DNA from: Candidatus Heimdallarchaeota archaeon
Lineage (GTDB): Archaea > Asgardarchaeota > Heimdallarchaeia > Heimdallarchaeales > Kariarchaeaceae
Length of the DNA: 5,642 nucleotides
Assembly: GCA_030668165.1 (NCBI GenBank)
Contig: DAOUUM010000215.1
Location: forward strand, 1 to 5,642
Direction of reading: 5' to 3'
Under the pieces are notes generated by a model. It searched no databases and was not told the DNA's origin. It saw only the letters and a list, made by a program, of their open reading frames with translations. The position numbers were made by a program, and so were the translations under genes. Shown here piece by piece: positions 1 through 5,596 of this stretch (position 1 is the first letter of the stretch; each line of letters begins with the position of its first letter).

Positions 1-33
1 TATTGAACCGAAAAAAAATCCCCACAGTAATTG

Positions 34-46
34 TTTAAATACCCAC
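34..46 (+). promoter_or_regulatory. TATA-like promoter box of the first membrane protein gene
   Basis: TTTAAATACCCAC lies 16-28 bases ahead of the ATG at 62. Archaeal TATA boxes sit about 26 bases ahead of the transcription start, so transcription would begin near 62-64, essentially at the ATG. That implies a leaderless mRNA and argues against the in-frame GTG at 56, which would fall outside the transcript. The AATACCCAC part recurs ahead of the prenyltransferase gene. This is inferred from sequence and spacing only. Confidence 0.5.
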
Positions 47-61
47 CAACACTCAGTGTTT

Positions 62-787
62 ATGGATAATGAAACTTCAAGTGTTATTGCACAGAAGAAA
101 TTAAAACTCCTTATTGGAGGGTTGGGAGTTGGTTTACCCACCGTCTTATACCTGGGTAATAGATGGATCTATGGTGTAAAAGACATACTGGGTTCAATTA
201 GTAATTATTATCATTCAGCAATGCGTGATGTCTTTGTGGGTATTTTATTCACCATGGGTATGTTTATGATAACCTATGAGGGCTACAGTTTATTCGATCG
301 ACTCTTAAGTGGTTTTGGTGGATTACTTGCCATAATAGTTGCGCTGTTTCCAACAGCTCCTTCGGGTACAACCCGTGATATGACTGCGAATATACACCTG
401 GTTGCTGCTGGACTATTCTATCTGCTTCTCTCAATTTTTGTGATCTTCCAGTTCACCAAATCCGATCCCAAGATACCCAAGACTATCCGTAAGAAAATCA
501 GGAATTTGATCTACTACATCTGTGGTTTCTTACTATTTGCAAGTCTTGCCCTGCTATTCCTCACAGAGACAGATATATTGACTTCTCCACTTGAAAATTC
601 GACCTTCTGGTTGGAATATATGGGAAATACAGCATTCGGTACCGCGTTGATTATCAAGGGAGAGGGTATATTCTTCCTCAATGATGATCCCATATTTGAT
701 ATGAAACCTTGGGAGTTGTTTGGATTTATTATTCTGGTAATACTGGCTCTGGGTAGTTTTACGATGCTGGGATACATATTTATTTAG
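62..787 (+). CDS. DUF998-like six-helix integral membrane protein of unknown function
   Basis: The protein has 241 residues from the ATG at 62; an in-frame GTG at 56 would add two residues but lies too close to the TATA-like box. Hydrophobic segments, numbered from the GTG, fall near residues 17-35, 60-76, 84-100, 112-133, 150-170 and 221-243, giving six likely membrane helices. A conserved-looking stretch, SISNYYHSAMRDVFVGILF (47-65), is followed by a helix ending in the short motif ALFPT (96-100). From memory, this layout (SIS-YY, RDVFVG, then ALFPT, plus a late FG...KGE segment near 194-203) is typical of uncharacterised membrane proteins of the DUF998 type found in bacteria and archaea. 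No catalytic motif is evident and no function is known to me. The gene stands alone: its 3' end is followed by a small hairpin, and the next gene starts 175 bases later from its own promoter region. I am confident that it is a real gene and only moderately sure of the family. Confidence 0.85.
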   Translation: MDNETSSVIAQKKLKLLIGGLGVGLPTVLYLGNRWIYGVKDILGSISNYYHSAMRDVFVGILFTMGMFMITYEGYSLFDRLLSGFGGLLAIIVALFPTAPSGTTRDMTANIHLVAAGLFYLLLSIFVIFQFTKSDPKIPKTIRKKIRNLIYYICGFLLFASLALLFLTETDILTSPLENSTFWLEYMGNTAFGTALIIKGEGIFFLNDDPIFDMKPWELFGFIILVILALGSFTMLGYIFI

Positions 788-821
788 TCAAAAATTAGAA
801 CGAAATAGATGCCAAAATTTA

Positions 822-841
822 TTGAAAATTGTTATTTTCAA
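822..841 (+). repeat. Perfect 8-bp inverted repeat downstream of the first gene
   Basis: TTGAAAAT (822-829) and ATTTTCAA (834-841) are perfect inverse complements around the 4-base loop TGTT, starting 35 bases after the stop codon of the first gene. TTGAAAAT occurs again at 907-914. The stem is A/T-dominated and therefore weak. It may mark the transcript's 3' end, act as a binding site, or be a chance palindrome in AT-rich DNA. Confidence 0.4.
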
Positions 842-962
842 GTGCTGATACATGATAAACATGCAATATGCATTCAAGATTAAAAAATGTGAAAAAAGTA
901 GATTTCTTGAAAATACAATAGTATAAACTTAAAATTGCATTTACAAGACTTTAGTATAGCAA

Positions 963-1532
963 ATGCCACATCATGTCTTTGACAAGAATTTAAATTTCAA
1001 TGATTTCGATGAGATTAATACCATAGCCATGCTTATCGATCCCATGACGGGGAATATAGTTGATGCAAATGATAAGGCTCTAGAGTTTTATGGCTATTCC
1101 AAGAGGGAACTCTTCTCGATGAAGATCCAAACTATTAACCAATTATCCTCTAAAGAAGTTGAGCTGGAAATGCATGCTGCAAAAACAATGCAAAAGAATT
1201 ACTTTTTATTTAAACATAAATTAAAAAATGGTAAGATTAGGGATGTAGAGGTGTATTCTGGCCCAATAGTGGTCAAAGGTAAGATGTATTTATTCTCGAT
1301 AATATATGATCTTGAAGATGGTGTAAGTAAAATTGGAGATATAAAGGATCGTATCAAAGATATGGAGGTTATTATTATTTGTTCTTACTGTCATCGAATC
1401 AAAGATAAAGATCGGTGGATCCCTTCCCAACTATTTCTTAAAGATACAAATAATATTATATATAAAACTCATTCCATCTGTGATTACTGTCTTAGTAAGA
1501 ATTACCCGGATTATTTTAAGAATGAGAAATAA
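963..1532 (+). CDS. Single-PAS-domain protein with C-terminal paired-CxxC (putative metal-binding) module
   Basis: This 189-residue soluble protein has no signal peptide or membrane helix. Residues about 15-117 form a PAS domain: the AMLIDPMTGNIVDAND strand-turn segment (22-37), the ALEFYGYSKREL helix (39-50), and the closing strands with KNGKIRDVEVYSGPI (88-102) and YLFSIIYDL (109-117). A short linker leads to a terminal module with C140-x2-C143 followed by HRIKDKDRW, then H170-x2-C173-x2-C176 and a YPDYF end. Similar CxxC-[KH]-x-I-[RK]-D...W...H-x-[IL]-C-x2-C tails are familiar at the ends of PAS and receiver proteins in bacteria and archaea; four cysteines suggest a zinc knuckle, which is inference. 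There is no kinase, cyclase or DNA-binding domain, so it probably senses a ligand or redox state and acts through a partner. The start is the first ATG, with no Shine-Dalgarno sequence. A paralogue begins at 5597. Confidence 0.88.
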   Translation: MPHHVFDKNLNFNDFDEINTIAMLIDPMTGNIVDANDKALEFYGYSKRELFSMKIQTINQLSSKEVELEMHAAKTMQKNYFLFKHKLKNGKIRDVEVYSGPIVVKGKMYLFSIIYDLEDGVSKIGDIKDRIKDMEVIIICSYCHRIKDKDRWIPSQLFLKDTNNIIYKTHSICDYCLSKNYPDYFKNEK

Positions 1533-1576
1533 TAGAAGTACAGGGAATGAATGTTAATAATAATATAATTCTCTAC

Positions 1577-1590
1577 TTAGAATACCCACA
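1577..1590 (+). promoter_or_regulatory. TATA-like promoter box of the prenyltransferase gene
   Basis: TTAGAATACCCACA lies 23-36 bases ahead of the ATG at 1613 and shares AATACCCAC with the box at 34-46. Transcription from about 26 bases downstream of the box centre would start near 1609, leaving a leader of only a few bases. No Shine-Dalgarno sequence is present, which fits a nearly leaderless mRNA. Confidence 0.42.
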
Positions 1591-1612
1591 ACAGATAATT
1601 ATTTAATTAGAG

Positions 1613-2494
1613 ATGATTAATTCGTACTTAATGAGGGCATATCTATCCATTACTCGACCTGTAAATGATCTTGTACTGGGTTTTGGATTAATTATGAGTT
1701 TCATTGTTGCAGGTTCCCTGGATCAGAATTTTCCAGTTCTGGGATATGTCTATCTGATATTTGCAGGATGTTTCGTGTCTGCCCATGCCATGGTTGTAAA
1801 TGATATCATAGATATTGAGATAGATAGAATCAATGCCCCCACAAGAGCACTTCCTTCCGGTGTCATGTCAGTAAGAAATGCCAAGATCTATGCCGCAGTT
1901 CTGCTTGCGATCGGGATGTTATTTTTTATACTGATTGATATCAGTGGATACACTGAACTAAGGCTCAACTGGCTATGGGGTTTATCACATGTGATTCTGT
2001 CGGATCTCTACAATTTCAAACTCAAGAAAAGTGGCCTTCTGGGGAATATAATTGTTGCATACATGTCATGGTCCATGTTCATCTATGCAGATCTATTTGT
2101 CAACGGTTACTTCACAAGGGTTCCCCTCTTTTTTGGAATGATATCGTTTTGTATCTCGCTATCGCGGGAGGTGATAAAAGGGGTAATGGATGTGGAGGGG
2201 GACCGTAAACATGGAATTTTGACACTTGCGGTGAGATATGGCGTCAAAACTGCCAGGAACACAGGTGTATTATTACAGATTGTGGTGATAATTCTCGCTG
2301 GATTGATTCTGATGGATACTGGTCTCATAGGCAGGATTGGACTTGCGATATTTATCGCATATTTCATCTATACCCTGTCTGTAACCGTCAGGGCAGTGAC
2401 TTATGGGATAGCCAGGAAATCAAAAACCTTGGGGTTATATGCTCCGCTTCTGGTTATGCCATTTCTGGTAATTGATCAGGTATTCAAACTGTAA
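1613..2494 (+). CDS. UbiA-family prenyltransferase, probable geranylgeranylglyceryl-phosphate geranylgeranyltransferase (DGGGP synthase)
   Basis: The 293-residue protein is a polytopic membrane enzyme of about the usual UbiA length. The first aspartate-rich motif is NDIIDIEIDRIN (63-74), followed by APTRALPSG (75-83). The second is REVIKGVMDVEGD (185-197), giving D193-x3-D197, followed by RKHGILTLAVRYG. Between them is YNFKLKKSGLLGN (133-145). These motifs bind Mg2+ and prenyl diphosphate. In known DGGGP synthases the REVIKD-x-DVEGD and G-x2-TL-x3-YG pattern is characteristic; here the K-D is K-G. The enzyme would transfer geranylgeranyl from its diphosphate to geranylgeranylglyceryl phosphate, forming the second ether bond of archaeal lipids at the inner membrane face. 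The alternative is an isoprenoid or carotenoid tailoring UbiA such as a lycopene elongase, worth keeping open because a CruF-like gene converges on it. The DVEGD pattern favours DGGGP synthase. The start is the ATG directly after a TATA-like box. Confidence 0.88.
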   Translation: MINSYLMRAYLSITRPVNDLVLGFGLIMSFIVAGSLDQNFPVLGYVYLIFAGCFVSAHAMVVNDIIDIEIDRINAPTRALPSGVMSVRNAKIYAAVLLAIGMLFFILIDISGYTELRLNWLWGLSHVILSDLYNFKLKKSGLLGNIIVAYMSWSMFIYADLFVNGYFTRVPLFFGMISFCISLSREVIKGVMDVEGDRKHGILTLAVRYGVKTARNTGVLLQIVVIILAGLILMDTGLIGRIGLAIFIAYFIYTLSVTVRAVTYGIARKSKTLGLYAPLLVMPFLVIDQVFKL

Positions 2495-2516
2495 AATATT
2501 GAAAAATAATCTAAAA
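2495..2516 (-). terminator. T-rich 3' end of the CruF-like gene in the convergent gap
   Basis: Read on the minus strand, the 22 bases after the CruF-like stop codon contain 14 T residues, including T4 (2513-2516) and T5 (2502-2506). Archaeal termination commonly needs only such T-rich tracts. No hairpin is evident. On the plus strand the gap is A-rich, so it offers no comparable signal for the prenyltransferase gene. Confidence 0.4.
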
Positions 2517-3434
2517 TCATTTACCCAATCTATGAAGCTGGTAATGGATAACTAGATTTATGACAAACAGGATTCCTGCAATTAATCCTGCCAGGGGAAT
2601 TGAGGAGAGAAGTCCCAGATATATGAATGCTGTCAGATAGAATACATGAAAGCTGGTTTGTAATATTACAGCCAGTCTGGTATTGCTATCAGGATCAATA
2701 TTGATACTCGATCTGATTGCTCTGATCACAACTATGAGGGCTATCAAATGTAGTGTCGCAACAATACTGAAGGTGTACCAGGGAAAATTGACTCCAGACC
2801 TGAGAAGGAAGAGATATGACTGTTTTGTACCCTCCAGACCAAGATACAGGGGCAGATAGGAGAATAAGGGTGCCAAGATATTATAGATTATCACCTTGGT
2901 ATTTATCTTATCATTCCACAGGTGATGATTCAATCTAATAGTGAAACTGAAGGTCAGGACGATCAAAAACCATCCCAGATAGTTTCCCCATGGAACACCA
3001 AAATAGCTTGAAGAATTAATCTCAGTGTATTGTGGAATTCCCCAGTCCCAGAATCCACCCTCGATCCTGATTGCTGTTACATCCATGGTAAAATCTATCA
3101 GCATTGCCTGGAGTGTATCCATAAATGGTCTGTATCTCTTCCTGATCCCAAAGGTATCTGAAATTCTCATGGATGATACTATGATCATCCCCCAGCAAAG
3201 TCCAATCACAATTGGGACATTATTGGGTGCATTACCCAGCTGTATGATAAAATTCTCCGAGTAGTGATAATTATCAAAAATATAAATGGAGAGATATTCA
3301 AGGGTGATACCAAATGCCGAGGCGGAGATAAAATTTATCAGTTTTAGATATTCTCGATTTTTTACATAGTTGATGAAAAATACCATGTAAAGACCGATGA
3401 AAAAAAATTCAAAAATTGAGGTGATAATTGCCAT
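2517..3434 (-). CDS. CruF/DUF422-like carotenoid biosynthesis membrane protein
   Basis: The 305-residue protein is very hydrophobic, with about seven to eight likely membrane helices. Family-like features in order are E46-Y with a following NYHYS segment (55-59), a PIVIG...W stretch (74-81), D114-x3-D118 in LIDFTMDVTA, then FWDWG (128-132) and SYFGVPWGNYLGWFL (143-157). The D-x3-D, W-x-WG, Y-[YF]-GVP-x2-N-[FY]-x-GWFL pattern is the hallmark of the DUF422/Caroten_synth family, whose haloarchaeal member CruF hydrates bisanhydrobacterioruberin in C50 carotenoid synthesis. In lineages without carotenoids, members of this family have unknown substrates, so hydratase activity here is inference. No phytoene synthase or desaturase is in the window. 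The start is the first ATG of the frame after an upstream TAG. AAGGAG at 3449-3454 lies 14 bases ahead of the ATG, farther than usual. The gene converges on the UbiA gene across 22 bases and diverges from the gene at 3620. Confidence 0.82.
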   Translation of the reverse strand: MAIITSIFEFFFIGLYMVFFINYVKNREYLKLINFISASAFGITLEYLSIYIFDNYHYSENFIIQLGNAPNNVPIVIGLCWGMIIVSSMRISDTFGIRKRYRPFMDTLQAMLIDFTMDVTAIRIEGGFWDWGIPQYTEINSSSYFGVPWGNYLGWFLIVLTFSFTIRLNHHLWNDKINTKVIIYNILAPLFSYLPLYLGLEGTKQSYLFLLRSGVNFPWYTFSIVATLHLIALIVVIRAIRSSINIDPDSNTRLAVILQTSFHVFYLTAFIYLGLLSSIPLAGLIAGILFVINLVIHYQLHRLGK

Positions 3435-3448
3435 TAGAGTCTCGTATT

Positions 3449-3454
3449 CTCCTT
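3449..3454 (-). promoter_or_regulatory. Shine-Dalgarno-like AAGGAG, distant from the CruF-like start
   Basis: On the minus strand AAGGAG precedes the ATG by 14 bases, compared with the usual 5-9. It is the only such site ahead of any gene in the window. The predicted transcript would start close to it, so it may not be functional. No closer in-frame start codon exists. Confidence 0.25.
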
Positions 3455-3456
3455 GC

Positions 3457-3485
3457 TAGTTAGTACTTACCAAGTATATTAACTA
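3457..3485 (-). promoter_or_regulatory. TATA-like promoter of the CruF-like gene overlapped by an inverted repeat (candidate operator)
   Basis: The minus strand reads TTAATATACTT at 3482-3472, a TATA-like box about 38-48 bases ahead of the ATG. It is covered by an interrupted dyad on the plus strand: TAGTTA (3457-3462) pairs with TAACTA (3480-3485), and TACTT (3464-3468) pairs with AAGTA (3472-3476), giving 11 matched pairs around the 3-base centre ACC. A dyad overlapping an archaeal TATA box is a typical layout for a repressor that blocks TBP/TFB. Base composition makes chance a real alternative. Confidence 0.35.
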
Positions 3486-3619
3486 ATTAATAGCTATTCT
3501 TCCAATAGTGCAAATAATAGTATCATGTTTTTTAAAAATTGGCAATTCGTATTCCAAAGATAATTGCTGAGGAACTATCAATCAATACGCTTAAGGCACT
3601 TAAATCTTGATTTGACACA

Positions 3620-4105
3620 ATGAGCAGTGGCAAGATATTCATTTTCATTGCTATGCTTCTTATCAGTGGTCTGATATTCTCAGTGATTATTGGAGTACAG
3701 ATAACTGAAGTTGCCAAGATTGGCCGTCAGATGAATGAGATTGAGATCAGCACGGTTATTGGGATTGATCTGCAGGGAGATAAATTGGGACTTGACATCA
3801 GTTTTGAGCTGTACAATCCTGCAGGAACAGAATGCACCGCAAGGGAATTTGATCTCATATTATTTTTTGGAGAGCATATTCTAGGAATTGTGAGGGTGGA
3901 CAGTTTTAATATCTCAGAGATAAACGAGACTATCAACATCAATTCTACCATAACACCGGAGACAAGTGTCATGACAGACTTCTCAGCATCTTATGATGCA
4001 TTCAATACCCCGATCAAGATATCAGGAACCATCTGTTTTGTTGCTGAGGCTGTTTTTGATGGGGTCTCCTCATCTCACAGCATAGATGAGGAAATACTCG
4101 TTTAA
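3620..4105 (+). CDS. Single-helix membrane-anchored extracytoplasmic protein with LEA-2/WHy-like beta domain
   Basis: The 161-residue protein has a short positively charged start (MSSGK) and one hydrophobic segment at about 5-27, probably an uncleaved signal anchor. The rest is beta-strand-rich and extracytoplasmic. Residues about 43-160 alternate hydrophobic and polar positions and include DISFELYNPAGTECTAREFDLILFF in two overlapping parts (59-70 and 70-83), with a central NP (66-67). A strand-NP-strand-turn-strand order followed by a T/S-rich strand ending near ITPE (111-114) resembles the LEA-2/WHy fold (LEA14-type), which is common in archaeal secreted proteins; I assign it from the pattern only. 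Sequons N97-I-S, N102-E-T and N108-S-T cluster in a 14-residue stretch. C72 and C139 could form a disulfide. The start is the first ATG and there is no Shine-Dalgarno sequence; a weak CTTAAGG box lies about 28 bases upstream. Role unknown; it might support envelope stability or stress tolerance. Confidence 0.75.
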   Translation: MSSGKIFIFIAMLLISGLIFSVIIGVQITEVAKIGRQMNEIEISTVIGIDLQGDKLGLDISFELYNPAGTECTAREFDLILFFGEHILGIVRVDSFNISEINETININSTITPETSVMTDFSASYDAFNTPIKISGTICFVAEAVFDGVSSSHSIDEEILV

Positions 4106-4148
4106 TTAGTATAACATGCAATAAATGACCCTTGCAAACTATTGATCA

Positions 4149-4169
4149 TTTTTCTCAAATTGTATTTTT
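4149..4169 (+). terminator. T-rich terminator-like tracts after the anchored beta-domain gene
   Basis: Two T5 runs, at 4149-4153 and 4165-4169, lie 44-64 bases after the stop codon at 4105 and before the promoter of the transporter gene. Paired T tracts without a hairpin fit archaeal intrinsic termination. The call rests on composition only. Confidence 0.4.
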
Positions 4170-4201
4170 CGACATTCTCAATTATCCAATTCAAGAAATG
4201 C

Positions 4202-4211
4202 TAAATACTCC
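4202..4211 (+). promoter_or_regulatory. TATA-like promoter box of the MFS transporter gene
   Basis: TAAATACTCC ends 26 bases ahead of the TTG start at 4237. It resembles the boxes at 34-46 and 1577-1590 through the core AATACYC. A transcription start about 26 bases downstream would fall near 4231-4233, giving a leader of a few bases. This supports TTG 4237 as the true start. Confidence 0.42.
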
Positions 4212-4236
4212 ATATTAACACCTAAATTGAAGCCGA

Positions 4237-5514
4237 TTGAGTTTATACCTGAAGAAAGAAATTTTAACAATCACCATAACTCAATTATTCGCAGTATTCA
4301 CCCTTGTGATGTTTGGAACCTTCATAGGAGTGCATCTTAACAATCTGGCAGCCTCTGCACTGATAATAGGTATTGTATTCACATCAAGAAATTTTATCCA
4401 GATATTTTTGAGAGTGCCCTTATCCGAGATATCTCAGTATGTGGGACGGAAACCAATGATTATCATAGGAATGATTGGTTACACTCTGTCTCTTGGATTG
4501 TTGTACCTTGCAGATAACTGGATTATTGCCCTTATTGCCACCCTGGTCCTGGGTGTGTCTATGAGTGCTCACTGGCCATCTGTCTTTGCCTATATAGGTG
4601 ATGTCTCAGCTAAAATAGGTTCTGGCAATAATTACGGAAAGATCAATGGTATCATTTTTCAGGGACAGGACATTGGAATTATCCTGGGAGCACTGGCTGC
4701 AAGATATCTGCTTGCTGATGATCTGGTCACCTTGCAGGAATTATTTGGGCTGACCTTTCTCATAGGCATAATCGGTGTTGTTCTGGCAATATTTCTGCTT
4801 TCAGAGGTTCTTGACTCAAGTGAGAGAATTCAGTTGGATTCTAAAAGAGCTATTCTGAGGGTGATGAATTCCTCATTTTTCAACATCATGGGATCCTTCA
4901 GGAGACTGACCATGACAAAACCCCTTGGTTTTATCTTCTCCCTAGAGACCCTGGTTACGTTCACTGAGTTCTTTGTCACAGCCTTCTTTCCCCTTTTGGT
5001 TGTGGAGACCCTGGGCTATGATGATAGTGTGGTAGCAACCACTCTGCTCATATCAACCTCTATACAACTATTTTTCAGGAGATATTTTGGTGGAATTTAT
5101 GACAGATGGGGTTATAAGTGGCCCATACTGATTGCCATGGCCTTGACAGCGTCAATGATCGCGATATTACCTCTGACCACATCTTTACTTCAACTGTTCA
5201 TTGTCTACACAGTTGCCATGTCTGCAGTATTCACCTGCTTTATTGCATCCACAGGTGCAGCAAATGATAATGTATCTGCCAGTAATCGAGGACTGGTTAT
5301 GGGAGTCCTGGGCGTTTATATAGCGGGAGGCAGAACACTGAGCTCACTCCTATTATCTCCCATTCTTGAGATATTTGAGACCACATCATCCAGGGCAGAT
5401 AGTCTTGTCTATATATTCTGGATAGCTTCTGGAATAATATTTGTGGCAGTTCTTCTACTTCTTGCAGTCTCCAATAGATTAACAAGTACAAGTAATAACA
5501 TTACAATTTCTTAA
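4237..5514 (+). CDS. Major facilitator superfamily (MFS) transporter, TTG start
   Basis: The 425-residue protein is of standard MFS length, with about twelve predicted helices in two halves around a central cytoplasmic loop (about 190-228). The loop between helices 2 and 3 carries PLSEISQYVGRKP (61-73), a motif A variant with E64 in place of the usual D and a retained GRK. The equivalent loop in the second half is RRYFGGIYDRWGYKWP (281-296), with G285, D289, R290 and G292. NRG-x2-MG (350-356) lies in the loop before helix 11, as in drug-efflux and sugar-type MFS members. The substrate cannot be told from sequence; efflux of small molecules is one possibility. TTG at 4237 is the start because an in-frame stop lies at 4228-4230, no ATG or GTG occurs earlier, and the first Met codon (residue 25) would delete helix 1. 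The gene appears to be transcribed alone, from the box at 4202-4211. Confidence 0.9.
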   Translation: MSLYLKKEILTITITQLFAVFTLVMFGTFIGVHLNNLAASALIIGIVFTSRNFIQIFLRVPLSEISQYVGRKPMIIIGMIGYTLSLGLLYLADNWIIALIATLVLGVSMSAHWPSVFAYIGDVSAKIGSGNNYGKINGIIFQGQDIGIILGALAARYLLADDLVTLQELFGLTFLIGIIGVVLAIFLLSEVLDSSERIQLDSKRAILRVMNSSFFNIMGSFRRLTMTKPLGFIFSLETLVTFTEFFVTAFFPLLVVETLGYDDSVVATTLLISTSIQLFFRRYFGGIYDRWGYKWPILIAMALTASMIAILPLTTSLLQLFIVYTVAMSAVFTCFIASTGAANDNVSASNRGLVMGVLGVYIAGGRTLSSLLLSPILEIFETTSSRADSLVYIFWIASGIIFVAVLLLLAVSNRLTSTSNNITIS

Positions 5515-5560
5515 AAACTAAATTTCAAAATGAGAGGTTTATTTAACCGTTCTAGGGTAA

Positions 5561-5570
5561 TTTTATAATC
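5561..5570 (+). promoter_or_regulatory. TATA-like box ahead of the partial PAS gene
   Basis: TTTTATAATC is centred about 31 bases ahead of the ATG at 5597, so transcription would start near 5592 with a very short leader. The 82-base gap after the transporter gene is AT-rich, and another candidate (TTTATTTAA) lies near 5538-5546. Assignment is by position only. Confidence 0.35.
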
Positions 5571-5596
5571 ATATTATCATTACATGTTATGGAACC

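Noticed and set aside
56..61. GTG at 56 as the start of the first gene
   Set aside because: The TATA-like box at 34-41 predicts transcription from about 62, placing the GTG upstream of the mRNA; ATG 62 fits a leaderless start.
514..777. 87-codon minus-strand frame inside the first membrane protein gene
   Set aside because: It is antisense to a well-patterned membrane protein, has no recognisable domain and no promoter-like sequence, and fits a shadow frame.
1975..2367. Plus-strand (1975-2208) and minus-strand (2107-2367) frames within the prenyltransferase gene
   Set aside because: Both overlap the conserved UbiA motifs in the true frame, and their translations look random.
3025..3264. 79-codon plus-strand frame opposite the CruF-like gene
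   Set aside because: It lies opposite the conserved DWG/GVPWGN region of the real gene and shows no family features of its own.
3542..3567. GCAATT/AATTGC inverted repeat ahead of the anchored beta-domain gene
   Set aside because: It has only six pairs with a 14-base spacer in AT-rich DNA, which is easily explained by chance.
3532..3972. Two minus-strand frames (3532-3717 and 3727-3972) across the anchored beta-domain gene
   Set aside because: They are antisense to a coherent anchor-plus-domain protein and lack their own signals.
5297..5491. 64-codon minus-strand frame at the 3' end of the transporter gene
   Set aside because: It is antisense to the last MFS helices and its composition is not protein-like.
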